This document shows, piece by piece, positions 1-10,859 of a stretch of DNA of 64,000 bases. Made by a program: the position numbers and the translations under genes. The notes beneath the pieces were generated by a model. That model saw only the letters and a program-made list of their open reading frames with translations, was not told the origin of the DNA and made no database searches. Numbering within the stretch: position 1 is the stretch's first letter; every line of letters starts with the position of its first letter. Source of the stretch: Thereva unica (lineage: Eukaryota > Arthropoda > Insecta > Diptera > Therevidae); NCBI GenBank assembly GCA_949987705.1, contig OX465282.1, positions 60,819,922 to 60,883,921 on the forward strand, read 5' to 3'.

Positions 1-79
1 AACATGGAAGCGAGGCAGGAATAGTTTTTGGAGCCATTTTTTTGTATGGGATTTTGCTCATTTAGCACTCCTTTACTAT

Positions 80-582
80 GGGTCTGTTTAAGATTTCTGC
101 TATAGCAGCTTTAGTAGCAGAATTTTTAAACTGTCAAATTACAGCAAAGCAAGAAAAAGCTGCTATGATATCTTGAACGCAAAAAAGCTGCTAGCATAGC
201 TTTGTGTTAATGTATGTGTATGAGTATTTCTTACAGTCAACTATTCCTCTCCCTACAATTAGTAAAAAGCCTGGCCGTACAGTTGCAATCCCTAAATTTA
301 TTATTTAATATGTACCTATTAATGTCAACTAAACCTCACTCGAGTCAGTCATTTTGCAAAACGACCAATGACATTTACACATACATGTATGATTTACGTA
401 GCTGCTTTCTTGCTTGCAGTCGAAACTGCGAGCAACAAAAAGCAGCTACATTAGCAGCTTTTCTCGAATCTTGAACACAAAAATAGCAGCTTCGTTAGCA
501 GCTTTTTTGCTGTTTTGAACAGGAAAAGCATGATAATAGCTGCTAAAAGCTGCTATAGCAGAAATCTTGAACAGACCCTATA
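80..582. mobile_element. MITE with GGGTCTGTT termini and GCAGC-rich ends
   Basis: The left end GGGTCTGTTTAAGATTTCTG is inverted at 559-578 with one mismatch, and subterminal TGCTATAGCAGC motifs are repeated on both sides. The sequence TTACTAT lies on both sides (73-79, and 583-588 continuing after the next insert), which fits a 7-8 bp target duplication. The short open frames inside are chance. Confidence 0.7.
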
Positions 583-588
583 TTACTA

Positions 589-988
589 CGTTTCCATGAC
601 AGCTTGAGTACTCGAAGGCTTGAAAATCTCAAGAACTCGAGCGCGTATATGCTCTGCCTACTTGAAGCGGCATATTAGCTTGAACTGAGCTTGAGCTCTT
701 TAGCTGTCATTTGAAGTTACTATTATATTTCTTTTATTTCTTCCTTTTATGGTGCTTTTATTTCTTCATAAATATTTTTGTCTTCTCATATTCCCACACA
801 TTACCTTTTGACACATTTACAGGCCTAACTTTCGCAATTTCGAGCACTCAAGCTTTCAAGCTCGGTTTACATGACAAGCACTCGAGCCGATCACAAAAAT
901 CTTTTTGATCGACTCCAGTCGAGCTGCTTGCGTTTACATTTGTACTTGAAGTACGCTTCAACTAAGCTTCAAGCTGTCATGGAAACGC
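589..988. mobile_element. MITE with CGTTTCCATGACAGCTTGA termini
   Basis: The left end CGTTTCCATGACAGCTTGA is inverted at the right end (about 969-987). ACTA flanks both sides (585-588 and 989-992). The interior is rich in CTCGAG/CTTGAG motifs. It sits in the target duplication of the neighbouring MITE, so it is the youngest of the three layers. Confidence 0.7.
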
Positions 989-1042
989 ACTATATGTCAG
1001 TGGTTGGATTTTAGATATCCCATAAGTTTTTTTTTTTTTTTT

Positions 1043-3830
1043 GATTATCGTCTCCATTGTTTTGGAGAGAATGGAAGTAATTGCTATTGAGCGGTAGTTG
1101 GAGGGAAGGCTGGAGTCACCTTTTTCGGTATTGGGTGAACATGGGCAAGTTTCCAAGAGTCTGCTGGATAGACTCCGGACGAGTATGATAGGGCAAAAAG
1201 TTTGCGCAGAGGTTTAGCCAAAGGTGAGGTGCATTGTTTTAAGACGATAGGGGGTATATTATCGGGTCCAGGGGATTTATTGACATCGAGCTCCTTGAGG
1301 CACCTGTACACCTCGCGAGTCCTGAAGAAAACCTTGTCCATTAAATGAGCGCTGGGCTCGAGAACCGGGGGTAGCATATCAGTTTGGGGTAAAGAAGAAT
1401 TGGAAGCAAACAGAGATGCTAATAAATCGGCCTTGGATTTTCTGCCTGTTATCACCTTCTTATCGTGGATGAATGAAGGAGTTGTGGATGAAGTGAAATT
1501 CTCCTTAATGGAGCTTACCAAGGACCAGAAGTTCTTGCTACCAGAGGTGCATTAAGGAGTTTACTTCTCAAATTGTCAAATGAATTTATGACATCCCTGA
1601 TGGTGATTTTACAGGAATTTCTTAGTTTTATATACTCTACACGGAGCGATTCACTCGGGGAGCTCTTGTAAGCTCGAAAGGCGGCTTCTTTATTTCTGAT
1701 TGCATTCATACACTCCTTATCAAACCATCTATTGGGCCTAGCCACTGAAATATAGTAATGGACTGCTAAATGAGCAAAATCCCATACAAAAAATGGCCCC
1801 AAAAACTATTCCTGTCTCGCTCCCACGTTAAATCCCAATGAACTGTAATCGTCAGCGCATGTCAGCGATATAAACATAATTAGAAAAAAAAGGAAAGGTA
1901 TAGTTTTCGTTCTTCTGTCGCACTCTTGAGCTCTTTTGAAAAGTTCGTTAAACAGGGGAAATAACCGTCACGGTTTCGGAATAAATACATTTATTTAATG
2001 AAAAAACTGCTAATAAATAAAAATGAGTGATGGAAATTTTTTTCCGTTAATTATAACAAACATCTTATCACTTATTTTCTCCTAAATTCGAAGAAAAAAT
2101 TTTTGTTTGCATAAAAAAGGTTTTCTATTTCGTCAATCAGCAGCCCATTACTATATGTCAGTGGGCCTAGCCTTCACAGATTTAGTAGTATGAGGAATGA
2201 ACAAATGCATTCCTGCCTGTATGATCCTAGAGATAGGTACGGATAGCGGCAGAGTTGACGTTTTTGTTTCGGAAACACAGGTTCCAGTCAGTATATTGGA
2301 AAAAATTAATAAGCCCCAGTCAATTGGCCTTCCCATAATGCCATACAGTTCTTTTAACTGGTTTGGGAGGGGTGGTAAATTTGAATGGGAAACTAGCGCT
2401 AACTAAGCAGTGGTCCGAATCGCCGAGACGTGAATCAACTTCGACGGAGTAACGCACTGGATGAGAAGTTAGAAAAAGATCAACCTATCTCAGGTTCCTT
2501 GATCAGCAACATCAGGGACTCTTGTGGGATGATCCATAATTTGATGTAAATTATTGGTGTCTGCAAAGAGCTCGACGTCCTTGCCAGAAACACTGGTGCC
2601 ATTTGAGTAAGTCGCCATTTTACGTTGTGAACATTGAAATCACCCGCAACGATGATTTCATACTCAGGATTGGACGACAAAAATTCCGAGATTTGTTCGG
2701 AAATAGTATCAAAAGATGAAGTGGAGGCTTCGTTACTTATGTTAGGATTTCTGTATAGGAAGCAGAAGAATATGACGTGGCTTGGAAAATGATTTTAAAC
2801 CAATGATAGTTAAGATCTGAAGTCATGTTTGAATAAATTTTATAATAAGCCACATCATCCCTAACATAGATGGCAATACCCCTATGGGGGGAGAGATTGT
2901 GCACTAAAGTGTACCCCGACACCTGGTAATGACCTAAGTCAGTATCGGGTGATATTTGGGTTTCACTAAGTGCGAAGATTGAGGGCTTATAAGTCGATAA
3001 GGGGCACTCAACAAAAAATAAATTCGCATGAAGTCCACGAATGTTACAAAAGTCAATAACAAAACTTGACTTGTAACGGGACTTCGGTTGCGCGGGCTTG
3101 ATCGCCACGTTTTCGGGGATACTTCCATTACATTTGCCGCAACCATCAGAGTCAAAAAAATTTGTCCGCGTCAAAGTGTTATGCCTTTTGAGACGGGGCA
3201 AATTTAATCGACCGACAGATTTTAGCCGCGGCACCTGCAGGACAGTAATGCAAGAGAGGGTAGGGAGCAAGGGTACTTACTTGCGCCGTTTGTCGGTCCG
3301 GTCGTGTCTAGTGAAGGGTTATTTACCATTTGCTTGGAAAGGTCAGGGAACTAGCGCCATTTTAGGTAGTCGCCGTCGACTGGTTAATTGGATTGAAGTA
3401 TTGCTGCGTGGTAGCTTGCTGAGGTATATTCTGCACTTCCAATTTTTGGGTTAAGTGCAGTATTCCTGCTTGGACCAACTGCTCCAATTGAAGGTATGCC
3501 TCCATATTATAGCTCACTGCCTGTGGGTCTTCGCTCAGTTCGCAAAAAGTTTAGTGGTACTGCTCTACTTGAGCCCAATAGCCTTCAATTGATTTTAATT
3601 GTAGTTGCGAGTACTGCTTGGGCTGCACTTGTTTGTCCGCAAGTGTTTGTGTCAGAAGCCGATCAAGTGACTGCATGATCGCTCCTTGTCTCCTTATGAG
3701 CTTCACAATTTGGTCATTACTCTCTGCATCACTCTCGGGAGCTGCTGTAGATTGATATGCTTTACCACCTTCAGCTTCATAGTCGTTTTCCTCATCGTCA
3801 AATTGCATCTGCTGCATCTTTGAGCTAGGT
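1043..3830 (-). pseudogene. Jockey/CR1-like non-LTR retrotransposon, broken 5' part (ORF1 tail, endonuclease, start of RT)
   Basis: Read on the - strand, 3817-3551 encodes an acidic ORF1-like piece. Positions 3090-2480 encode an AP-endonuclease domain (NIRGLHANL, LSETQISPDT, then AGDFNVHN near 2640). Positions 2480-2172 hold the end of the endonuclease, with the DSDHCLVS motif region. After a MITE at 1743-2163 the linker continues with RWFDKECMNAIRNKEAAFRAY. Positions 1521-1084 enter the reverse transcriptase (NKSPGPDNIPPIVLK). Frames are shifted several times and the RT stops after its first motifs, where a run of 16 T (1027-1042, poly(A) on the - strand) follows directly. The YADD catalytic core is absent, so this copy is dead. 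Assignment to jockey or CR1 is by family resemblance. Confidence 0.8.
1743..2163. mobile_element. hAT-like MITE (CACTG family) inside the jockey-like element
   Basis: The ends CACTGAAATATAGTAATGG and its near-perfect inverse are flanked by an 8-bp duplication GGCCTAGC (1735-1742 and 2164-2171). Removing it restores a continuous reading frame of the surrounding retrotransposon across the junction. The length is 421 bp, with no coding sequence. Confidence 0.85.
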
Positions 3831-4224
3831 TATGTTGGCATCGATGATTTCAGAGTATTTGTGGTATAACTTCTTTATGGCGTCGAAATATTCCTTCTTG
3901 AAATATGCATGGCTCGATGGTACGTTTTCTAGCCTCAGTTGGACACAAGCTGCTCGATCTCTCCCCCAACCTTGCCTTGTGATTCGGCCAGTGGTTCCAT
4001 GACTTCAAAGCGATGATCAGCTGAATATAAAATTTATGCTTCTGGAATGTGTGTTGGATAGGTGTCCGCTGTCGCCTTGAAGATGTTTCAAGCGACAGTG
4101 ATTTTGCGTGGATTGTGATATTAGCGCTTGCTAAATCACGTCAGGGTCACCAGAATATTTTTGTGTTTTCTCCCGCTTGAATGTTGGTGGAAATGCGCCT
4201 AGGTACAAACCTATGGGCTGTTAA

Positions 4225-4632
4225 GGCCGTATCAGAACCTCTGCAGCGCTGCACCGACAAGTGTTTCTATTGGCTGAGGCTGGTAAAATGACAAGCAAAG
4301 CAGCACCAGAGCAGCGTGCTGCATTTTCATCTCAAACTCTAATTTTGCTGCATATATATGTACATGCAGCACTTTTGACACTTCTTACTTGACAAGTGAA
4401 TTTAAAGAAAACGCGAGAAATTTTCATCGAGTGAACAACAGGCGGTAGTTTTTTATTAAAAGAATTAGATCATGGAGGGATTATTAACATTTTCAAAAAT
4501 TTTATTTCGAGGTTTTACTGTCAAACAAAAATTGCGCTGCACGGGTGAAACAACAGGATCTGATACAGACTGCAGCATGCTGCTCTGACGCTGCTGCTGC
4601 ACGCTGCACATTTTTAGGTTCTGATACAGCCT
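4225..4632. mobile_element. MITE with GGCCGTATCAGAACC termini, TTAA-flanked
   Basis: The left end GGCCGTATCAGAACCTCTGC is inverted at the right end (AGGTTCTGATACAGCC). TTAA is present on both sides (4221-4224 and 4633-4636), as in Kolobok/piggyBac-type insertions. Subterminal GCTGCA motifs are dense. A relative lies at 7729-7923. An 18-bp stretch CGCCTAGGTACAAA occurs just outside both ends (about 4196 and 4650). Confidence 0.7.
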
Positions 4633-4639
4633 TTAATTG

Positions 4640-6870
4640 CAAAAAGTCGCCTAGGTACAAAACCTTTGCTTTGCTGAATAGTGCCCTAGTTCACTACTAG
4701 TGGATACATGAAAGGGAAAAATTGGCCTTGGGTGATTCACCGAAAACGCTTCCTTTACTAGTTGAAAATCAACTGATCTTTATTAATATAAATTCGGTTT
4801 ATATTCTACCTGGCTAATATATTTTTTGTCTTATTTTAATATCTACATCAAAAAATATTTTTCTTTGAGGAAAACTTAAATTTCATACTCAACAAATAAT
4901 TTCTTACGTTCTAATGACTGATGAGTATGAATTGTGGTAAAAATGCTACATCAACACATACATATTTTGTTCTGTATTCTAAGAAATAAATTTTTACTGC
5001 TATGAAATTAAATTGTTTTGTGGGAAAAATTTGATTACATGAATTTGAATATTTTTTGATAATTTAGATTTTGAATGAGATAAAAATATTTATTTGCGTG
5101 ATCTAAACAGGGGGTCTGGGAGTTCTAAGAAGTTGTACGGGTTGAGAAATACTGACTGTAGGAGATTATTCTACAGTTGAATTGTTTTATTCATAAACGG
5201 ACTTCTAGATCGTATTGTGTTCGAGGGGGTTGGTATGGGTATGGGAATGGGCAAGACCCTCTCAACTACAGGCCTTGCTGTAAATCTTGGCACTAACACA
5301 ACTAAGCGCAAACTTAGTCTGAATTTTTGTTGAGCGAAGTAGGCAAGTGGTGGGATTTTTGACATTATTTATGGAATAACATTCATAACTATCATTTTTT
5401 TAAAGATTTCTCCTTTTTAGATGAATAAGTAATACTGAATTTATTTATTAAAAAAATCAGTACCTAATCGATTAATTTATTAAATAATTTAGAAATGCAT
5501 AATATATAGCAAAAAATTCATCAAAAAAGGTGTAAATGTATTTTGTAATTTGAATAGAATGAAAGTCATGAAAAATGTTATATGACATTTTTAGGAGCTA
5601 CATTATTGTTAGCATTTACTAGACTTATTTAAAAAATGTTTCACGTGAGTGAAATAATAACAATAAAAATTAACAAAATAAAATTCTAATAAAAATATAC
5701 AACATGCAATATATACATATCCATATACATACATATATAAAAAAAGCAATAAAATTAAATGAACAACAAACAAGAAATAAATAATTCCTTTTACGTGTCT
5801 ACATAAATAAAAAAATGAACATGCAAATATAAGTATAATTAAAAACTTAAAACAATTTGGCGCCTTCATCATAATCTCAAAATTTTTGATTACATTCTGT
5901 AATAAGTAATTCTGACTTATGGTAAAGACGTTTTGCCGCAAACGCACAATTTAAACACTTTAATCACTTCCCTATATAATTTTAAAATAAAAATATTCTT
6001 ATTAGAAATAAATATTATTTTAAAAATCATTTTCACTGCACAATAATTTCAAATTTTCACATAAATCAGGAATTTTCCTAACACTTTCACTATTTAACTT
6101 TAGTTTCACAATTAACCACTATTTATCTTTATTGTGTCACCTTTAAATTATTATATTTAACCGAAAAAACCAATTAGTTTCTTTTACTAACGATAAAAAA
6201 AAGTGGGTGTGTGTACTTATGTACACGCATTAGAAGTTTTACTTCTTTGGCGTGATTTTAAGACTAATTTTTAATTTCTACACAAATATTTTATTGGATT
6301 CTTTCTATTTTCGTGCGTTGGAAGGTGCAAGCATTATGATGCCGACCCGCTCAAGGCTGTCAGATATACCGTATTCTAATCCTAACTAAAATCACAAACT
6401 AGTTGGGTCATTAGGCCTAATTACAATTATCTTAAGATGGGCTTAAGATGCCTCATGTAATTCTCTTAAGACTGGCTAATTTTCTACCAAAACGTAATGA
6501 ATGTTAAGCTTAATATGCGTCGCAAAGCTGGATCAGCATTTATTTACCTGATAATACTACTGGTACTTCTAAGCCCAACTCACTTCTTTTTTGTTCATTT
6601 CCGCCTTAGCTTCTGATTGAGGAATTTCGCTTCCCCTCCACTTTAGTCAGTAGATCAAACGATCGTACCATTATAGTCTAAGACGTTCGTTGCTCTTAGC
6701 CGTGCCTTTAGCTGTAGGTTACAGTGCAGCAGTTTGCTCAGCTAATCTCCGGCAATCCAAAAGGACATCGTCTGTGTCCTCTGTCACAATGAGGAATTCC
6801 AGGCGTTGCGTAAACTCATTTTGCGGGTATGCTCTCGTAACTCACCTGTGGGTTCATCGATCTTGGGTAG
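4640..6870. other. AT-rich intergenic sequence, no gene recognised
   Basis: No convincing coding region is seen. Open frames here are AT-rich and low in complexity. The short segment around 5255-5300 recurs inverted at about 9330-9370 (CTACAGGCCTTGC), so it belongs to a dispersed repeat. Confidence 0.5.
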
Positions 6871-6874
6871 ATTC

Positions 6875-7208
6875 GGCCGTGTTCATAAATGCAAGGTTTG
6901 TTTTTTTGCATGCAGACAACCTTACAATCGCTTGCTTGTCAGATTAATCATTTGTGAATTATTCATGGTTGCTTAAATGAACGCATTTCACCATTTTTAA
7001 AAAGCTACTGTCTGCCCACTTGAATTTATTTGACAGTTCGTTCTTTTTCTTCGCGAATCCAAACTAGCAAGTACTTTGAAATACATGCATGGGTTGCGAT
7101 CATTTGCAAATGTACTTGCATTTCAGAACGCTTTGCTTTTTTCAGTTGCAATACTGAACGATATGCTACATGCAAAATTTGAGCAACTTGCATTTACGAA
7201 CACAGCCT
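6875..7208. mobile_element. MITE with GGCCGTGTTCATAAATGCAAG termini
   Basis: The left end GGCCGTGTTCATAAATGCAA is matched by an inverse at the right end (TTGCATTTACGAACACAGCC) with few differences. The interior is rich in TTGCAT/ATGCAA words. The target duplication is not clear. Confidence 0.65.
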
Positions 7209-7558
7209 TCATTCTACTTCCTTTACCACTACTGAAATAAACGTCACTTCCAAATTCTGTTCACTTTCCTAGCTTCTTCTTTTAGTTGTTACTCAATTAA
7301 ATTGAGTGGGTTAGGGTAATTGAAATATGATACGAAGAGTTTCATACTAAGGACATTAATGTATCGGCAAATACAGCATCAACGCTTCCAAAGTTTGAGT
7401 GACAACACTCCGAACCTGTCCAAACACCATCGTTGGACGCTTGACATTGGACATTTGTAGTTCGAGTAGCGGCCACACAATGCGTTCTACCATCAAACGT
7501 CCTACGTTGGAAAGTGCTCATAGCATCGTTTAGAGCAGGCTTTAGCTGAAAACTAGGA

Positions 7559-7728
7559 TATTTATTTATTTCCCTCTATATCCTCTGGCTAAAAAACTCC
7601 TCACCCATGGACATCGTGAGCGGACTTTGGCTACGAATTTTCATATGCCCATATAATAATAGCTAAATGATTGGAGTTGCAATGCTTGCCCTTTATAGCC
7701 TCTACCCCTTCGCCTATATCGTCCGCAG
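7559..7728 (+). repeat. Direct repeat, copy 1 of two
   Basis: The words TTTATTTCCCTC, ACATCGTGA, TTTTCATATGCCCATA and ATGCTTGCCCT occur in the same order here and at 8783-9180. The second copy is longer only because of an inserted MITE. No protein is recognised. Confidence 0.6.
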
Positions 7729-7923
7729 GCCGTATCGGAACATCAAAATTGGAAGCGTGCAGTAAGATAAAAATGCAGGGCATGAGATAAAAATGCAGCA
7801 CGCTGCAATCAAAAGTATTTCAATTGGCTGAGGCTGGTAAAATGACAAGCAAAGCAGCATGCTGCATGTTCATATCATGTCTTAAATTTGCAGTACGCTG
7901 CATATTTGAGGTTCTGATAGGGC
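7729..7923. mobile_element. MITE relative of 4225-4632 (GGCCGTATC termini)
   Basis: It shares the end GGCCGTATC and the internal stretch TTGGCTGAGGCTGGTAAAAT with the 4.2-kb MITE and ends in GTTCTGATAGGGCC. It is shorter (about 195 bp) and diverged. Confidence 0.6.
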
Positions 7924-7984
7924 CTCCAGCACACCCATCGTAGCTACAGGCCTGGAAGCAGCCGGTGCCGATCCTACATTTGCT

Positions 7985-8693
7985 TGAATGGAGGACATTT
8001 CTCGTGTAATAACATAGTGGAGCCAAGTTTCTAAGTTTACTTTTGCAATAAAAAGTTGTAAAATATTGTATTTTATCACTTTTTTCTGCACCTGGATTAC
8101 CAGTGATTAGTGTTTCCGTGATTGAATTAAAACAATTTCAAAAAATTGAGTGAACCAATATGTTTTAATGGTTTAATTGTGAAAGTGACCAATTTTGTTT
8201 ACATTCGATATGGTTTTGTCGAGTTATTTTAGGGCAAAAATGTTGAATTTGTGTGGTTATTGAGTTAAAAGTGAATTTAAAGTGATTAAAGCTTGTTAAA
8301 GAATAATTTTTAAAAATATTAAAGCAGAAAAATGTGTAGGAATTCAAAATTCAAAGGAGTTGTGTGGTGGTACTTGCACTTATGTTTTAATAACTATTCC
8401 GTAATAATTTTTAACCATTTTAAATTCACTTTTAATTTCATTACCACACAAATCCAACATTTTTTCCCTAAATTAACACGAAGAAACTACCATGAATGTA
8501 AACAAAACTGGTCACCTTATCAATTTCATTCAATTTATTCACTCGATCACTTACTAACTTATCACCGGTAATGCACGTGCAGTAAAAAATGTTAAAATAC
8601 AATATTTTGCCACTTTTTACGAGTTAAAAACTTGGCGAGTCTATGATATTACACTAGGAGTTAGAGAAATTGCCTTCCATTCAGTAAAACCCC
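7985..8693. repeat. Long foldback (inverted repeat), arms about 340 bp
   Basis: The left arm (from GAATGGAGGACATTTCTC) and the right arm (ending GAGAAATTGCCTTCCATTC) are inverted copies along most of their length. Examples are AAATATTGTATTTTA in both orientations and TTAAAGTGAATTTAAAG against its inverse. The centre is near 8345. It could fold into a long hairpin or be a foldback transposon. The open frames inside are shadows of the repeat. Confidence 0.7.
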
Positions 8694-8782
8694 TCACCCA
8701 CAAACAGCACACAATAAACACTACGAATCTTCCTTTCCTATGCCCACGAAAAAACAAACATACGCTTAGCTGATGACTCGAA

Positions 8783-9180
8783 CATGAAATTTATTTCCCT
8801 CCATAGCATCAGCGTAAAAACCCCCTCACCTATCGACATCGTGAACCGGCATCGGCTGCGAGTTTTCATATGCCCATAGTAATTACGGTATTCAGAAACA
8901 AGGTAATGTAAAAGACACGGTATACAGTCTACGGTATTTTAGTGCTGATGTCACGGGGGGACACTTCCCATATAAAATCGAAGCTGTTGTTGTTGTTTCA
9001 GCATTACGGCTGACGTCACCAGGCGCCCATTTTTCACGATATTCGAAGCTGCCGTCGCTTTTACATTACCTTCGTTTTCTGTATACCGTGCATAATAATG
9101 ATAATCCCAGTGCGCATGAAGAATGGAAGTTGAAATGCTTGCCCTCCATTGCCCCCACCCCTTCGCTCATATCACCCGCG
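8783..9180 (+). repeat. Direct repeat, copy 2, interrupted by a MITE
   Basis: This is the same ordered words as 7559-7728, split by the MITE at 8887-9091. Confidence 0.6.
8887..9091. mobile_element. MITE with ACGGTATTCAGAAAC termini and TA flanks
   Basis: The left end ACGGTATTCAGAAACAAGG continues into GTAATGTAAAAG, which is mirrored at the right end (CTTTTACATTACC then CTGTATACCGT). It interrupts the second direct repeat cleanly. The size and TA context suggest a Tc1/mariner-type MITE. Confidence 0.65.
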
Positions 9181-10500
9181 TTGCGTTGCGAATTCGTCAA
9201 AATTCACTCTCATAATATTTTTCAAAACGCGCCTAAAGAAGTATAACTTCAAAAACTGCTCCGATTCCCGCACTTTTCATATAAATTTGACAGTTCTTCA
9301 GAGAACTTTCAGGCAAAGTCACACATATGCAAAAATTTCCAGCAAGGCCTGTAGTTGAGAGGGTCTTAGAATGGGCCGAGCGGGCTAGTCTTGTGTTGCA
9401 GGAACAATATTGTCGTGCAGACAGGAGGTTCTGAATTTCAGTGATAATGTATAGAGAGGGCTGCTACATTCCTAAGTTGGCTTAAATAAATGAGTTTGAT
9501 GGCACGATTTTCCATCTTATCGAAGCAAGGTGGTTTTTGGGGCGACTATCTAGATACACGAATTGTATTCAAGGCCGGGCCGAATGTAAGATTTCTAGAT
9601 TGTAGCCAGGGCGGCTGGCTGAAGGAGGATTTTCATCTCTTAAGAAATCCAAGGCATTGGGAGGCTTGTGGGGCGATTTGGAATATGTGATCATTCAATC
9701 GCAGAACCCCCCTTAGGGGCCATTAAACGATAGGTTTTGCTGTCAGTTTATCACAGTTATTGCTATGACTGACGGAAAACCTACCGCCTAAGGTGATTAT
9801 TGATGTAATTATCTGAATATTTTGATTTATATTTTGCATGAACGTGTAAAGGGCGCCTTAAAGTTACCCCTAGGATATTAAGAGTTGAGTAAGCCGTTAA
9901 GCCACCTCCAGACTCACGCCGTGAATAACCGCGGGCACCCGTGAACGCGATTGTGGATGGTTTTCTCATCTACTTCGCTCCTTGTTTTCCGTTTTCCTTG
10001 TGGGTGTGGAGATGTCTTTACATACTCTTCTCCCACGGGTTAAATTAAGTAAAAAATGTCTTTCCACCAAGATATGGCTAAATTCTACACAAAAACATTT
10101 ATCGTGGTTATGCAAACGCCACAAGTAGAAAATTAGCTCCAGGATTATTTAGGCGTCACCGGCAGCCTACAGCTTTCGAGCCGGGTGGGAGCGACCTGCG
10201 AAAAGGTCCATGTTGCTGTGTTCACGCCCGTTAATGCGTGTTGCATTTTGAAAAATCTCACGTGAGATTATGGGTGGAGGGAGAGGGTCGAGCCAAATTT
10301 CACGACATCTCACCCAGAGGGGAAAGGGGTCAAAAAATTGCACAAATCACCTCACGTAATTTATGGACGAACCTTAAGCTGAGAACTCATAATCTCTATA
10401 ATCTCATGTCCGCGTCTTGCGATAAGAAAGAGAAGAGAGAAGAAAATAACGAATGTTGGGCGTCATTAAAATTATCGTTTTCTTTGTATTTATACCATAA
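9181..10500. other. Intergenic, no gene recognised; one short hairpin
   Basis: No supported coding sequence. A short inverted repeat (AGGTTTT...GTCAGT against ACTGACGGAAAACCT) lies at about 9733-9785. The region ends at the Helitron boundary. Confidence 0.45.
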
Positions 10501-10859
10501 CTAGCATGAAACCCGCGTGCCTTGCAACGCCTTTAAATAAAAACTGTTTATTATGGGCAATGTTTTCCTTAAAAAAAAAAAGCAAACAAAAAGGTCAGCT
10601 GTTATTATCCTTAAAAAGGGTTTATTTTATTGCATTTTTTTAATAAATATGGTAAACAAATTGCTGCGTATATCACCTTTGCACAACAAATCTGCAAGTT
10701 TTGAAACAGAGATTGGCATGTTTATGTCATCAATAGAAGTGACATTTTAGGGTTTAACGAACGTTCGTTAAGTTTGTTCGCCTATTTACGTGGGTGCAAG
10801 AAATTATGAAGCAAACACAAATGAATATTAAATAAAGTGAATTTCGAGTCATTAATATC

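Larger units (their letters stand above)
1..1002 (-). mobile_element. hAT-like MITE (CACTG family), truncated at window edge and interrupted twice
   Basis: Positions 1-79 are the reverse complement of the end of the MITE seen at 1743-2163 and 54523-54961. The outermost end of the terminal repeat (ACTATATGTCAGTG) reappears only at 989-1002. Between them lie two other MITEs (80-582 and 589-988). Removing both restores a normal terminal inverted repeat. The left end is outside the window. No coding capacity is seen. Confidence 0.75.

Noticed and set aside
214..474. 86-codon open frame on the + strand
   Set aside because: It lies wholly inside a MITE and is made of its terminal-repeat words.
5609..5947. 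112-codon frame with hydrophobic stretches on the - strand
   Set aside because: Very AT-rich, low complexity (Phe/Tyr/Leu/Ile runs), no domain, no splice or start context.
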